Shown: positions 1 through 9,934, numbered from the stretch's first letter. The stretch: 64,000 bases of DNA from an uncultured Geobacteraceae bacterium (GCA_903875605.1 CAIQWT010000102.1:1-64000); one strand, 5' to 3'. The notes: a model not told the origin generated them from the letters alone. Translations and numbers: made by a program.

Positions 1-687
1 CCTCTTTTTTTTGAAGAACGCCGGCTTTCGAGCCGTTCTCATTCGAAGCCAGGAGCGTTGAGGAGTACGGTTTTACAGGCTGACCGCGTTTATGCCACTG
101 GTTCTGAAGCACATCAGAGCCGCACACTGGGCGGTAGCAATAAAGGTTCCAGCAAACAGGAGCTAGTGGATATTCGGGAACGATTTGATGAAGCTATTAA
201 CTATGCCCAAAATAATCAATGCGATACGGCTCTTACCGTTCTTGATGCCATAATTACTGAGGACAGTTCTTTCGTGAAAGCCTATTGTCTCAAAGGCAGT
301 TTGTTACTGAGTACATCGCGTTTTGATGAGGCCTGCATCGTCTGCGAGATCATTCTGGGGCGTGATCCGCTCTGCTTGGTAGCGTATCTTATGCTTGGGA
401 TGATAGCGAGGCAGAAGGGTGACGACGAGGATGCCATCAGGCGTTTCCGGGAGGCCATCTATCTGGACGCATCATGTTGGTTGGCTCACTTTTACTCAGC
501 AGAGATCAGTTATGCACAGCTGGCAGAAAAACGGTCGCGAAGTTGTTACGAAGCCGCACTCAGAATCTTGGAGAAGGGGCCGCTCAGGGGGCTTGGACAG
601 GCATTTTTCCCGCTTACATTCAATGCAGAACAGTTCATCGTAATTTGCCGGCATAAACTATCGATACTGGCCCCAAAAAAGGGATAA
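1..687 (+). CDS. CheR-type chemotaxis methyltransferase with TPR tail (3' part only)
   Basis: The reading frame is open to the left edge, so only the C-terminal part is visible. The first residues (PLFFEERRLS) resemble the end of the CheR methyltransferase domain. A low-complexity linker follows, then about 110 residues of helical TPR-like repeats (for example AYLMLGMIARQKGDDEDAI). CheR enzymes use S-adenosylmethionine to methylate glutamates on chemoreceptors, and a TPR tail is known in CheR variants of Wsp/Che-like systems. The gene ends 3 bp before the CheA gene, so the two are almost certainly co-transcribed. The TTG at 58 could start a separate TPR protein, but frame continuity and CheR-like sequence upstream of it argue against that. 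The TPR call is firm; the CheR call rests on a short stretch and on context. Confidence 0.68.
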   Translation, partial: PLFFEERRLSSRSHSKPGALRSTVLQADRVYATGSEAHQSRTLGGSNKGSSKQELVDIRERFDEAINYAQNNQCDTALTVLDAIITEDSSFVKAYCLKGSLLLSTSRFDEACIVCEIILGRDPLCLVAYLMLGMIARQKGDDEDAIRRFREAIYLDASCWLAHFYSAEISYAQLAEKRSRSCYEAALRILEKGPLRGLGQAFFPLTFNAEQFIVICRHKLSILAPKKG

Positions 688-690
688 GAC

Positions 691-2925
691 ATGGCATTTG
701 ATCACTCGAAATTTTTGGCACGTTTCGTTGAAGAAGCGCGAGAACATTGCTCCCGGATAAGCGAAGGTCTGCTCAATCTCGAAAAAACGCCCGGCGATAC
801 CGAGATGATCAACGGGCTGTTCCGATCAGCACATACCATTAAGGGCTCATCGCGAATGATGAAGCTTGTAGGTGTTACAGAGCTTGCTCACAAAATGGAA
901 GATGTACTTGATGCGGTACGTGGGGGTAAAATTTCTTTGGCTGCCTCTGTTTCTGATGCCCTCTTCCGGGGAGTGGATGCTCTTTCGGCAATGTTGGAAA
1001 AGATAACTGCGGGTGATACATCATCGGTGGCGCCGGAGGCGCTCTGCGAAGAACTGGCCCGTGCAGCAGAAATACCTGTAACTGGGAATGGTGATGTGCC
1101 GGTGATCGCCGCCCCCCCCGCCATCGCTCCCAAAAAATCTGTTCAGCTCGTACCAAATGCCCCGGGAGCCGAACAGACGACTACTGCATCTTTAGACACA
1201 CCACTACCCATTGTTGCCAAGGGGAAACCTGCCGATTATCTGCGTATCAATGCTGCCAAACTTGATGATCTGATCAGGCTTATGGGGGAAATCGTATCCG
1301 AGCACGGCAGGTTCAGAAGGCATATCGCAACGCTTCGAGATATAGAACGCGCAACTGCGCGGCATTTGAAAGTTGTTGACGGACGGATAGCTACAGGTGA
1401 CAGCGGACATGACTCAATGATTGATGCCGGTGCCGCACTGCAGCTTTCCTTACGTCACTCCGTGCGGGCCATGTCAGATGCCTCACTACTGCAGGACCAC
1501 CTCGTTGCCGATTTACAGGAGACTTCCCTAAGGATGCGCATGCAACCGCTTTCGACTGTCTTTGAGCCTCTTCGTCGTACAGTACGGGATCTTGCCTATG
1601 AGCATGGCAAGGATATCGATTTCATTGTTGAGGGAGGTGACACCGAGCTGGATAGAAAAATTATCGACCGTATCGGTGATTCCCTGATGCATATGATTCG
1701 CAATTCTTTGGACCACGGACTGGAGAGCAGCGAGGAACGGGTCGCGCTTGGAAAGCCGCTCAAAGGATCCTTGAAACTCTCTGCATTTTACGACAGTGGT
1801 TGTGTTGTCATTTCCTTGAACGATGACGGTAGAGGTCTTTCCGTTGACAAAATACGAGAAAAAGCACTTGCTAAACGGTTGTTCGAGGCTGATACACTGG
1901 CTGCTATGTCCCGGGCGGAGCTCACCGACCTGATTTTTATGCCTGGCTTCAGTACGAGCCCTATTATAACGGATCTTTCCGGTCGGGGAGTGGGCATGGA
2001 TGTCGTCAATAAAAGCGTTGTCGATGAATTGAAAGGTACTATTGTCATTGACAGCGGAGAAGGGGCGGGGACCACCTTTCTGCTCCGTCTGCCGCTTAAT
2101 CTGGCTGTTTTTCCCCTGTTCTTTGTCTCAGTCAGTGGTAAAAACTGTGCAATACCGGCTACATCTCTGGTCGAAATGCTATCGCTTCAGAGGGCGGAGG
2201 TTATTGAAATCGTTAACAAGCGAGCGATCCGTCTGCGGGAACAGATCATTCCAGTTGAAAGCCTCGCTACTCTCCTCAAGTTACCGGGAGAGTCTATTTC
2301 TGGGACAGACGAGGTGTTGATTGTCATAATAAAGGATGGCGAGGAAAGGCTTGGTCTTCTTGTCGATGAGATTATAGGCAGGGAAGAAATGGTTGTAAAG
2401 CCGCTTCCGGTTCACCTGAAGAATTTGCGGCTGGTATCGGGTGTCACCATTGGAGAGCGGGACAGCATCATCAATGTTCTTCACATTCCAGAGCTGTTCA
2501 GGCAGTCCCATGAGATTGCGGATTCGGGACGAAGAGTTGCTGCGGTTAAGGATGCCCGTGTACAGACAGTGCTTGTTGTTGATGATTCCATTAATCCCCG
2601 GGAGATCGAAAAAAGTATTCTGGAGGCGTATGGGTATGCTGTGACAACAGCGGAAGACGGTGAAGAAGCGTTGGAAAAGACGCGGGATATTCTGTTTGAC
2701 CTCGTTATTACCGATGTGGAGATGCCGAGGCTGGATGGCTTCTCATTGACAAAACGGCTTCGTAGTGATGGACGTTACCGCGATGTACCCATTATAATTG
2801 TAACGTCGCTGGAAAAAGAAGAAGACAAAAAACGTGGAATTACCGTTGGGGCCAATGCGTACATCGTCAAGGGGGCTTTCGATCAGTCCAATTTAATAGA
2901 AACCGTTCGCAACCTGATCGGATAA
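691..2925 (+). CDS. cheA: Hybrid chemotaxis-family histidine kinase CheA with C-terminal receiver
   Basis: A 744-residue kinase with CheA domain order. The N-terminal HPt domain carries phospho-accepting His48 in the HTIKGSSR context. An Ala/Pro linker (about 110-175) contains no clear P2 domain. Dimerisation and HATPase regions follow, with an N-box (HMIRNSLDHGLE) and the glycine motif GRGVGMDVV. A CheW-like domain spans about 470-600, and a receiver domain about 622-744 has Asp675 in VITDVEMP. It should autophosphorylate on His48 and pass phosphate to its own receiver or to the lone receivers encoded downstream. Hybrid CheA proteins of this kind occur in Wsp/Frz-like pathways that control outputs other than the flagellum. 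Starts at ATG 691, 3 bp after the upstream gene. Confidence 0.93.
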   Translation: MAFDHSKFLARFVEEAREHCSRISEGLLNLEKTPGDTEMINGLFRSAHTIKGSSRMMKLVGVTELAHKMEDVLDAVRGGKISLAASVSDALFRGVDALSAMLEKITAGDTSSVAPEALCEELARAAEIPVTGNGDVPVIAAPPAIAPKKSVQLVPNAPGAEQTTTASLDTPLPIVAKGKPADYLRINAAKLDDLIRLMGEIVSEHGRFRRHIATLRDIERATARHLKVVDGRIATGDSGHDSMIDAGAALQLSLRHSVRAMSDASLLQDHLVADLQETSLRMRMQPLSTVFEPLRRTVRDLAYEHGKDIDFIVEGGDTELDRKIIDRIGDSLMHMIRNSLDHGLESSEERVALGKPLKGSLKLSAFYDSGCVVISLNDDGRGLSVDKIREKALAKRLFEADTLAAMSRAELTDLIFMPGFSTSPIITDLSGRGVGMDVVNKSVVDELKGTIVIDSGEGAGTTFLLRLPLNLAVFPLFFVSVSGKNCAIPATSLVEMLSLQRAEVIEIVNKRAIRLREQIIPVESLATLLKLPGESISGTDEVLIVIIKDGEERLGLLVDEIIGREEMVVKPLPVHLKNLRLVSGVTIGERDSIINVLHIPELFRQSHEIADSGRRVAAVKDARVQTVLVVDDSINPREIEKSILEAYGYAVTTAEDGEEALEKTRDILFDLVITDVEMPRLDGFSLTKRLRSDGRYRDVPIIIVTSLEKEEDKKRGITVGANAYIVKGAFDQSNLIETVRNLIG

Positions 2926-2940
2926 CAGGAGAATGATGGT

Positions 2941-3327
2941 ATGAATGCGACAGTGAAACATATTCTGGTAGTTGATGATGACCCTTTCACTGCGGAATTG
3001 ACCGGAATGATACTTGAGTCATCAGAGTACGAGGTTATTTTGGCGGACGGTGGGGTGGACGCTCTGGAAAAACTGGCCTCTGGCATTGATATATGTATTG
3101 TTGTCTCTGACATGAATATGCCTTTTATGGACGGAATTCAGCTTTTTGCAGAGATACGTGGGCAAGGCGGCACTCAGCCGTTTGTGCTTATAACGGGAGA
3201 AGATGCTGCACCTCTCAGGATTGCCCATCCTGAGATGGACGCGATTATCACCAAGGATGAAGAGCTTCAGGAAACGTTGCCTGAACTTGTGGCTGTCCTT
3301 ATGGCCACGAAGGCCGGGCAGCTGTGA
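2941..3327 (+). CDS. Single-domain response regulator
   Basis: A stand-alone receiver domain of 128 residues. The acidic pocket is visible near the start (VVDDDP), the phospho-acceptor is Asp57 in VVSDMNMPFMDG, and the Thr/Ser position is in FVLITGED. The conserved lysine is in AIITKDEE and lacks the usual following proline, so the C-terminal switch face is atypical. There is no output domain, so it probably relays phosphate or competes for it, like CheY. It starts 15 bp after cheA, and its stop overlaps the GTG start of the diguanylate cyclase (GTGA), which suggests translational coupling. Likely phosphodonor: the upstream CheA. Confidence 0.9.
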   Translation: MNATVKHILVVDDDPFTAELTGMILESSEYEVILADGGVDALEKLASGIDICIVVSDMNMPFMDGIQLFAEIRGQGGTQPFVLITGEDAAPLRIAHPEMDAIITKDEELQETLPELVAVLMATKAGQL

Positions 3328-4985
3328 ACAGTCAGGTAACTACAGCAGCAGGCAAACTGAAAAGAATTCGTGAAGCATATATCAAGCAACTTCCCGCACA
3401 GCTTGGCGTGATTCGTAAGGCGTACAATGATGCGGTTCAAGATTCATGCGGGCTTGCCGGGATGGAAATATTACATCGAAGCATTCACACGCTGAAAGGA
3501 GCGTGTGCCTCCTTTGGGTTGAAAAAACTAAGCACGGTTGCAGCTTCAGGTGAGTTATTGGCGAAAAACGTCATGAACCCAGAAGCTTCTGCCGACAGAA
3601 TCTGGCATCAAAAAATTCAGGAATGTCTCACCTCGCTGGAAGCAGAAATTAAAAACATAGACACCTCTCAATACTTTGATACACGAGCCGTTGAACTTGT
3701 CGCTGCGTCGGAGGTTACAAGCGGAAGAGACCAAAAAGTCATTTATATCTGTGAGGATGACTCTTACCAGCGTCTTTCTCTTGCCACGCAGATTGAGTGT
3801 TTCGGTTTTAATGTAACCTCCTTTGGTGAGTTGGATCAGTTGAGCAACGCAGTTCAGAATTCTGCTCCGGATGCGATTGTTATGGATATGATTTTTCCCG
3901 ATCGGCCTACGGGGGGTGCGGAGATAATCGAAACGATACGGAAGCAAGGCAGCACCGTACCAGTGGTTTATATATCATCACTAAATGACTTTAATAGCCG
4001 CCTGTCTGCTGTCCGCGCTGGATCAAGCGCTTATTTTGTCAAGCCGGTTAACGTTACGGAGCTTTGCTCAACCTTGGATACTCTCACGCATGCCGTTGCA
4101 CCTGACCCATACAGAGTGCTGATTGTTGACGATGACCATCACCTTTCTGAGTTATATGCTACAATTTTACAGTCTGCTGGAATGAATACGGTAACTGTTA
4201 ATGATCCTCTGCAGGTTATGGCACCGCTTGTAGATTTCAAACCGGATCTGGTGCTTACCGACATGTATATGCCCGGTTGTAATGGTATGGAGCTTGCCAA
4301 AGCAGTTAGACAAATGGGTGCGTCCTTCAGTATTCCGATTATTTATCTTTCCAGTGAGACAGATGTTGGAAAGCAGTTTCAGGCAATGCGCATGGGAGGG
4401 GATGAATTTCTGACAAAGCCGATTACCTCTGAAAACCTTATTGCTGCGGTGGCAGGTCGTGCCGGACGGATGAAAGTAATCCGTTCGTTTATGGTCAGGG
4501 ACAGCATGACTGGTCTGTTTAATCATTCGACGTGTAAGGACTATCTGGAAATGGCGCTTGCGCAGGCTCAACGCCAAGGGACGGAAGTATGTTTTGCCAT
4601 GATCGATGTTGACAAGTTCAAATCAGTAAACGATACATACGGACATCTCATGGGAGATCAGGTGCTAATAACTCTGTCACGCCTTCTTCAGCAGCGGTTA
4701 CGTAAAACAGATGTCGTTGGCCGCTATGGTGGCGAGGAGTTTGCTGTCATTTTCACCGATTGCGACCTTACTACTGCGATTCAAGTCGTCGATCAACTTC
4801 GCGAAAGTTTTGCTACTCTCCGCTTCCCGGTTGGTGATGAAAGTTTTTCATCGTCCTTCAGCAGCGGGGTTGCCTCATTTTCACTTTTCAAAGATATGGA
4901 AAGTATCTGCAAGGCAGCCGATACTGCCCTCTACAAGGCAAAAGAGACCGGGCGCAACAGGGTCTGTGCAGCAGCGGCAACATAA
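3324..4985 (+). CDS. Diguanylate cyclase with HPt and two receiver domains
   Basis: A 553-residue protein with domain order HPt-REC-REC-GGDEF. The HPt region has His55 in HRSIHTLKGACASFG. Receiver 1 (about 139-255) has Asp188 in IVMDMIFP. Receiver 2 (about 265-380) has Asp313 in VLTDMYMP. The C-terminal cyclase domain (about 395-550) has an intact GGEEF signature at 469-473. An RKTD sequence lies five residues before it and matches the RxxD inhibitory c-di-GMP site. It should make c-di-GMP from GTP under phosphorelay control and be product-inhibited. GTG start overlapping the upstream stop. It is the last signalling gene; the hydrogenase small-subunit gene begins 13 bp later. Confidence 0.93.
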   Translation: MNSQVTTAAGKLKRIREAYIKQLPAQLGVIRKAYNDAVQDSCGLAGMEILHRSIHTLKGACASFGLKKLSTVAASGELLAKNVMNPEASADRIWHQKIQECLTSLEAEIKNIDTSQYFDTRAVELVAASEVTSGRDQKVIYICEDDSYQRLSLATQIECFGFNVTSFGELDQLSNAVQNSAPDAIVMDMIFPDRPTGGAEIIETIRKQGSTVPVVYISSLNDFNSRLSAVRAGSSAYFVKPVNVTELCSTLDTLTHAVAPDPYRVLIVDDDHHLSELYATILQSAGMNTVTVNDPLQVMAPLVDFKPDLVLTDMYMPGCNGMELAKAVRQMGASFSIPIIYLSSETDVGKQFQAMRMGGDEFLTKPITSENLIAAVAGRAGRMKVIRSFMVRDSMTGLFNHSTCKDYLEMALAQAQRQGTEVCFAMIDVDKFKSVNDTYGHLMGDQVLITLSRLLQQRLRKTDVVGRYGGEEFAVIFTDCDLTTAIQVVDQLRESFATLRFPVGDESFSSSFSSGVASFSLFKDMESICKAADTALYKAKETGRNRVCAAAAT

Positions 4986-4998
4986 GAAGGGGGCGCAT

Positions 4999-5988
4999 GT
5001 GAAACAAAAACCAAAACTGGCGGTTTACTGGGCAGCTTCCTGTGGTGGCTGTGAAATTGCTGTTGTTAATCTTCACGAGAAACTTCTTGATGTTGATGCC
5101 GCAATGGACTTTATGTTCTGCCCATGTCTAATGGACACCAAGAAGAAAGATATTGAGTCTCTTCCGGATAGGGCAATTGCAATAACCCTTTTCAACGGGG
5201 CTCTACGCACCGAGGAAAATATCGAAATGGCTCACTTGATGCGTAAAAAATCGCAGTTGCTGGTAGCGTTCGGTTCCTGTGCCAAAGGTGGGTGTATCCC
5301 GGCTCTCGCTAATTTCACTAAAAATAATGAACTGCTGCACTCTATCTATATAGATAACCATTCAGTCGACAATCCGGCAGGTATAATCCCGTCCGGTACG
5401 ACCGCCTTTCCAGAGGGAGACATGCAACTTACGCCTCTTCTTGAGCGTGTTAAGCATCTGGCACAGGAGGTGGAGGTGGACTACTATATTCCCGGTTGCC
5501 CTCCTGAACCGCATCAGATATGGAATGTGATTGAAACATTTCTAGCCGGAGAGCTGCCATCCAAGGGGAGCACTATTGGCTGCGGTACCCTGACTGTATG
5601 TGACGACTGCGATAGGACTAAAGAGGAGAAGCGTATCACCGCTTTTCGTCGCAATTACGAATTTTACCCCGAACCAGAGGTGTGTCTGTTGGAGCAGGGA
5701 TTGCTCTGCATGGGAATAGCCACAAGAAACGGTTGCGGAGCCCCCTGTACCAAGGCCAACATGCCATGTACCGGCTGCTATGGAGCACCGGAGGGAGTAG
5801 GCGATCAGGGGGCGAAAATGGTTGCAGCGCTTGGTTCCGTCATGGATATCGGCGATACTGCCGGGTTGTCCGAAGAAGTAATATCCGAGCGGGTAAACGC
5901 TTTTCTCACGACTATTCCTGACTACTCCGGACTGTTCTATAAATATACCCTGGCCAGTTCGATACTGGGCGGCAGGGTCGGGAGGTAA
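4999..5988 (+). CDS. mvhG: [NiFe]-hydrogenase small (Fe-S) subunit, MvhG-like
   Basis: 329 residues from GTG 4999, preceded by a purine-rich AGAAGGGGG site. The frame is open upstream to 4711, but that part overlaps the cyclase gene and is not hydrogenase-like. The N terminus reads AVYWAASCGGCEIAV, with proximal-cluster Cys15 and Cys18, and there is no twin-arginine signal, so the enzyme is cytoplasmic. Further cysteines are in GSCAKGGC, PGCPPEP and the C-terminal GCGAPC and CTGC segments that bind the other Fe-S clusters. It relays electrons from the NiFe site toward the MvhD/HdrA-like partners encoded downstream. It resembles group 3 hydrogenases of the F420-non-reducing (Mvh) type; the subgroup was not tested by phylogeny. 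Confidence 0.88.
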   Translation: MKQKPKLAVYWAASCGGCEIAVVNLHEKLLDVDAAMDFMFCPCLMDTKKKDIESLPDRAIAITLFNGALRTEENIEMAHLMRKKSQLLVAFGSCAKGGCIPALANFTKNNELLHSIYIDNHSVDNPAGIIPSGTTAFPEGDMQLTPLLERVKHLAQEVEVDYYIPGCPPEPHQIWNVIETFLAGELPSKGSTIGCGTLTVCDDCDRTKEEKRITAFRRNYEFYPEPEVCLLEQGLLCMGIATRNGCGAPCTKANMPCTGCYGAPEGVGDQGAKMVAALGSVMDIGDTAGLSEEVISERVNAFLTTIPDYSGLFYKYTLASSILGGRVGR

Positions 5989-5991
5989 CGC

Positions 5992-7485
5992 ATGGCTCGT
6001 ATTACGATCGATCCGATTACCCGTCTTGAGGGGCATGGCCGGATTGATATATTTCTAAGTGATCAGGGCGTTGTCGAAAATACATACTTTCAGGTTCCTG
6101 AACTGCGTGGCTTTGAGCAGTTCTGCGTCGGGCGGATGGTCGAGGAGATGCCGGTAATCACCAACCGGATCTGCGGAGTTTGTCCAGAGGCTCACCATAT
6201 TGCGGCCACCAAGGCGCTGGACGTTGTCTTCGGTGCGGAACCAACCCCTGCGGCGAAAAAACTGCGCGAACTGCTTTACATGGCTTTTTTCGTCATGGAT
6301 CACACTACCCACTTTTATGCATTGGGAGGTCCAGATTTCATCGTCGGTCCTGATGCTCCACCTTCAGAGCGTAATATTCTGGGAGTAGCCCGCAAGGTTG
6401 GGGTGGAGGTTGCCGGCGAGGTGATTGCGTGTCGCAAACGCAACCACGAGATCATCACTTTTCTTGGCGGTAAGTCCATTCATCCGGTAGCTGGTGTTCC
6501 GGGTGGCTGGAGCCGAGCCATAACTGCTGAGGAGAGAACACAGATTGAAAGTGCGGCGCGAAAGAATATTGACTTTGCTCTGTTCTCACTGGGTATTTTT
6601 GAAAAAATAGTCCTGAAAAATCCTGTTTACCTTGATCTGGTGACTTCAGACATATACTTACACCGTACCTACTCCATGGGGACTGTTGATGCCAACAATC
6701 AGGCAAATTTTTATGACGGCATGATCAGGGTGTTGGACCCGGAAGGGAACGAATTTGTCAAATATCACCCTGGCGAATATCGTGAGCATATTGCCGAGCG
6801 TGTTGAGGCCTGGACCTACTTGAAGTATCCATACCTTAAAAAGGTCGGCTGGAAAGGTCTAACTGACGGTATCGCGAGTGGGATTTACACAGCAACACCA
6901 CTGTCGCGGCTGAATGTTTCCGAGGGTATGGCAACGTCACTGGCAAACGCTGAATATCAGAGAATGTTTGAGACTTTTGGCTGTAAAAAAATAACTAATG
7001 CCCGCTACCAGCCGGTTCATCACCGGCTTGCCACTCACTGGGCGCGACTGATTGAGTTGCTTTACTCATCCGAGCGGATGTTGGAGTTGGCGCTCGATCC
7101 TGAAATTACTTCGCCGGAGACCCGAAATATTCCGGATCCGGCCAGATTTGTCGGTGAAGGTATAGGCTCAGTCGAGGCACCACGCGGTACACTTACTCAT
7201 CATTATGTTACCGATGATCGTGGTGTGTTGACAAAGGTCAACATGATCGTCGGTACCACCAACAATTACGCGCCAATAGCCATGTCCATCAAGCGCGCCG
7301 CTGAAAAACTCATCACCAGCAACGCTCCGGATGAAGCAATTCTCAACAGGGTTGAGATGGCCTTTAGGCTGTACGATCCCTGTTTGTCATGCGCCACTCA
7401 TTTTTTACCCGGCAAAATGCCGCTGATTGTGACGATACGTGACAGTGATGGTGGAACGCTGAGGGAAATGCGGAGGAATGGGTGA
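5992..7485 (+). CDS. mvhA: [NiFe]-hydrogenase large (catalytic) subunit, MvhA-like
   Basis: A 497-residue catalytic subunit. Both nickel-binding motifs are intact: RICGVC near the N terminus (Cys61 and Cys64) and DPCLSC near the C terminus (Cys464 and Cys467), followed by ATH. About 27 residues extend past His470. In this family such a tail is removed by a dedicated protease after NiFe insertion, and a matching protease gene follows directly. It starts 3 bp after the small-subunit stop. It catalyses reversible H2 oxidation in the cytoplasm. The absence of a twin-arginine signal on the partner subunit supports a soluble bidirectional or H2-uptake enzyme. Confidence 0.93.
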   Translation: MARITIDPITRLEGHGRIDIFLSDQGVVENTYFQVPELRGFEQFCVGRMVEEMPVITNRICGVCPEAHHIAATKALDVVFGAEPTPAAKKLRELLYMAFFVMDHTTHFYALGGPDFIVGPDAPPSERNILGVARKVGVEVAGEVIACRKRNHEIITFLGGKSIHPVAGVPGGWSRAITAEERTQIESAARKNIDFALFSLGIFEKIVLKNPVYLDLVTSDIYLHRTYSMGTVDANNQANFYDGMIRVLDPEGNEFVKYHPGEYREHIAERVEAWTYLKYPYLKKVGWKGLTDGIASGIYTATPLSRLNVSEGMATSLANAEYQRMFETFGCKKITNARYQPVHHRLATHWARLIELLYSSERMLELALDPEITSPETRNIPDPARFVGEGIGSVEAPRGTLTHHYVTDDRGVLTKVNMIVGTTNNYAPIAMSIKRAAEKLITSNAPDEAILNRVEMAFRLYDPCLSCATHFLPGKMPLIVTIRDSDGGTLREMRRNG

Positions 7486-7985
7486 AGGACCTAACGGTTG
7501 ATAGCATTACGGGTGTGGGTACTGTCATCATCGGATTGGGAAATCCACAACTCTCTGATGATGGGGTCGGGCTTGCTGTCGCCGTTGCCGTTGCAGGATG
7601 TTTACGGCATCGCATGGAATTGACCGTAACGGAGCTGAATGCCGGAGGCATCAGGCTTATGGAGGCAATGGCCGGTTTCAGGCGGGCGGTTGTCGTAGAC
7701 GCAATGTTGAGTGGTGCCGCACCAGGCACAATTTTGCGTTTTGATCCAGGGAATTTCGTTACAACCAAAAACACATTTTCAAGTCATGACACCGATTTTA
7801 CAACGGCATTTAATCTGGGGAAAATGGTGGGTGTCCCACTTCCCGAGCAGGTTTCCTTCTGGGGGATAGAGGGCAGAGAGTTTAAACTTTTTGGTGAAGG
7901 TTTCACCGATGAGGTTGCAGCGGCCGTGACAGGTGCTGTAAAACTGATAGTTGCAGAAGTTATGGCATGGGAGGGGGCTGCGTGA
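7482..7985 (+). CDS. Hydrogenase maturation endopeptidase (HyaD/HycI family)
   Basis: 167 residues from a GTG that overlaps the large-subunit stop (GTGA). The N-terminal segment VIIGLGNPQLSDDGVG matches the family's first motif, whose acidic residue binds nickel. A second acidic residue lies in VVVDAML, and a histidine in SSHDTDF is near the expected third ligand. These proteases remove the C-terminal tail of the large subunit once the NiFe(CN)2CO centre is assembled, and the upstream large subunit has such a tail. Its place between the catalytic and HdrA-like genes suggests specificity for this enzyme. Confidence 0.88.
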   Translation: MKDLTVDSITGVGTVIIGLGNPQLSDDGVGLAVAVAVAGCLRHRMELTVTELNAGGIRLMEAMAGFRRAVVVDAMLSGAAPGTILRFDPGNFVTTKNTFSSHDTDFTTAFNLGKMVGVPLPEQVSFWGIEGREFKLFGEGFTDEVAAAVTGAVKLIVAEVMAWEGAA

Positions 7986-9934
7986 AAATTGGGATATATT
8001 TCTGCAACTGCGGCAGTAACATTGCGGATAAAATTAGCTACACAGCTGTTGTCGAAGCAGCCCCATCTTTTCCTGAACAAACATATGTAAAAACTGTAAA
8101 TTTTATCTGTTCGGAAGAGGGTAGGCAGCAGTTTGAGGAGAGCCTGAGGATGGAACAACCGGATCGTGTTGTCGTGGCCGCCTGTTCACCACGAGATCAT
8201 GAAGCTACGTTCCGAGGATGTTTGACCAATGCAGGAATAAACTCGTATCTTATGCAGATGGTTAACATTCGTGAGCAGATTGCCTGGGTGACCGAAGATC
8301 CGACGGTTGCAACTGAAAAAGCGATATCGGCTATCCGGGGAGCGGTATACCGGGTGAGGCTGCAGCAACCGCTGGAAAGAAAACAATTAGAAATCTGTCC
8401 CGACGTGCTTGTAATAGGCGCTGGTCCAGCTGGAATGAAGGCGGCACTTTCGTTTGCTGAAGCCGGGAGAGCGGTAGTGCTTATTGAACGTACACCTTTT
8501 CTTGGAGGTTTACCGGTCCGTTTCGAAGATCTGTTCCCATCTATGGAATGTGCCCCTTGTATGCTGGAACCGCTGATGGGGGATCTGCTTCACGGCGACT
8601 ATCCCGGTTCTATCGAGCTGATAACCATGTCAGAACTGGTTGAGCTGACCGGTTTCTATGGTAATTTCAACGCTAAAATCAAGCAGAATCCACGCCATGT
8701 TTCACTACATAAATGCATCGGCTGTGGTGAGTGCGTGGCGGTCTGCCCTGCTATTACCCACAATGAATTCAATTTCAGTACAAATGATCGCAAGGCAATT
8801 GACTTTGCTTTTGCCGGTGTCCTGCCGAATGCTCCGTTCCTGATTGAGGATGCCTGCCTCCGCTCGAATGGTGGAAATTGCCGGGCCTGCAAAGACGCCT
8901 GTCCGCTAGGTCAGGATGTCGTAAATCTGGAAGAGGCTGAGACGGTTGTCGAGCGTAAGATTGGTGCCATTGTTGTTGCAACCGGCGCTAGATTGTATGA
9001 TGCCTCCAGGATAGATGGCCTTGGAATGGGTAGGCTGCCTGATGTCTACGATTCCCTGCAATTTGAGAGAATGCTTTCATCTACAGGTCCTACTGGCGGT
9101 GTGATTAAAACAGCAGCCGGGCTTGTCCCAGCGTCGGTGGCAATTATTCATTGTGTCGGGAGTCTTGACGAAGACCATGTGCCATACTGCTCCGGTATCT
9201 GCTGCCAGTATGCCTTCAAGTTCAATCATCTGATTACGTCTAAACTCATGAATGCAACGATCACGCACTATCACCGTGAACTGGTGGTGCCGGGTAAAGA
9301 GGCATTTCACCTCTTTAATAATGCTGTTAAGGATGATAATTCCTGCCTGAAGCGATATAGCGATATCAATGACCTTACCGTTACTCCGGATGAGAAAGGC
9401 AGACTTATCGTGAGAGCTAAAGGGGATGCTGCTCCTGCGGATATTGTAATTCTCTGTCCGGCTGTGATTCCGGCCGAGGGAGCTGATAAGCTATCTGTTC
9501 TGCTTGATGTGGCCCGAGATTCCTCTGGGTTTTTCAGGGAGCTGCACGGACGGATAGATGCGGCGCAAAGCACAATCAAAGGTGTTTATCTTGCTGGTGC
9601 ATGTCAGGAGCCGATGGATATTCGTACGGCGATGCTGGAAGGGATGGCAAGTGTTGGTTATACCCTTGCTGCTCTTCAACCGGGACGCATTATTGAGATT
9701 GAACCGATCAACGCCGAGGTGGATGACACTCGTTGTGCCGGATGCCATCTTTGTATATCAGTTTGTTCCTATCGTGCCATATCATTTGATATCGAGCACA
9801 ATGTTTCTAATGTTAACGCTGTTCTTTGTCACGGTTGCGGTACATGTGTCACTGCCTGTCCGGCAGGTGCCATTACCGGTCACCATTTCACTAATGAGCA
9901 GATAATAGCCGAAATGGAGGGGAATCTGAAATGA
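7982..9934 (+). CDS. hdrA: HdrA-like FAD/Fe-S electron-transfer subunit
   Basis: 650 residues from GTG 7982, which overlaps the protease stop; an in-frame ATG at 7967 lies inside the protease gene. A conserved cysteine region opens the protein (YFCNCGSN, FICSEEG, AACSPRDHE). An FAD-binding GAGPAG lies at 146-151. Ferredoxin-type 4Fe-4S motifs begin at Cys245 (CIGCGECVAVCP), Cys585 (CAGCHLC) and Cys616 (CHGCGTCVTACP), and a further cysteine set is CRACKDAC. In methanogens HdrA is the flavin subunit that bifurcates electrons between heterodisulfide and ferredoxin. No HdrB or HdrC gene is in this window, so the high-potential acceptor here is unknown. It probably receives electrons from the hydrogenase through the MvhD-like protein. 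Confidence 0.9.
   Translation: MKIGIYFCNCGSNIADKISYTAVVEAAPSFPEQTYVKTVNFICSEEGRQQFEESLRMEQPDRVVVAACSPRDHEATFRGCLTNAGINSYLMQMVNIREQIAWVTEDPTVATEKAISAIRGAVYRVRLQQPLERKQLEICPDVLVIGAGPAGMKAALSFAEAGRAVVLIERTPFLGGLPVRFEDLFPSMECAPCMLEPLMGDLLHGDYPGSIELITMSELVELTGFYGNFNAKIKQNPRHVSLHKCIGCGECVAVCPAITHNEFNFSTNDRKAIDFAFAGVLPNAPFLIEDACLRSNGGNCRACKDACPLGQDVVNLEEAETVVERKIGAIVVATGARLYDASRIDGLGMGRLPDVYDSLQFERMLSSTGPTGGVIKTAAGLVPASVAIIHCVGSLDEDHVPYCSGICCQYAFKFNHLITSKLMNATITHYHRELVVPGKEAFHLFNNAVKDDNSCLKRYSDINDLTVTPDEKGRLIVRAKGDAAPADIVILCPAVIPAEGADKLSVLLDVARDSSGFFRELHGRIDAAQSTIKGVYLAGACQEPMDIRTAMLEGMASVGYTLAALQPGRIIEIEPINAEVDDTRCAGCHLCISVCSYRAISFDIEHNVSNVNAVLCHGCGTCVTACPAGAITGHHFTNEQIIAEMEGNLK

Noticed and set aside
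4711-4998. Longer N terminus for the hydrogenase small subunit
   Set aside because: The extra sequence overlaps the GGDEF domain of the cyclase in another frame and lacks family similarity; GTG 4999 has a good ribosome site.
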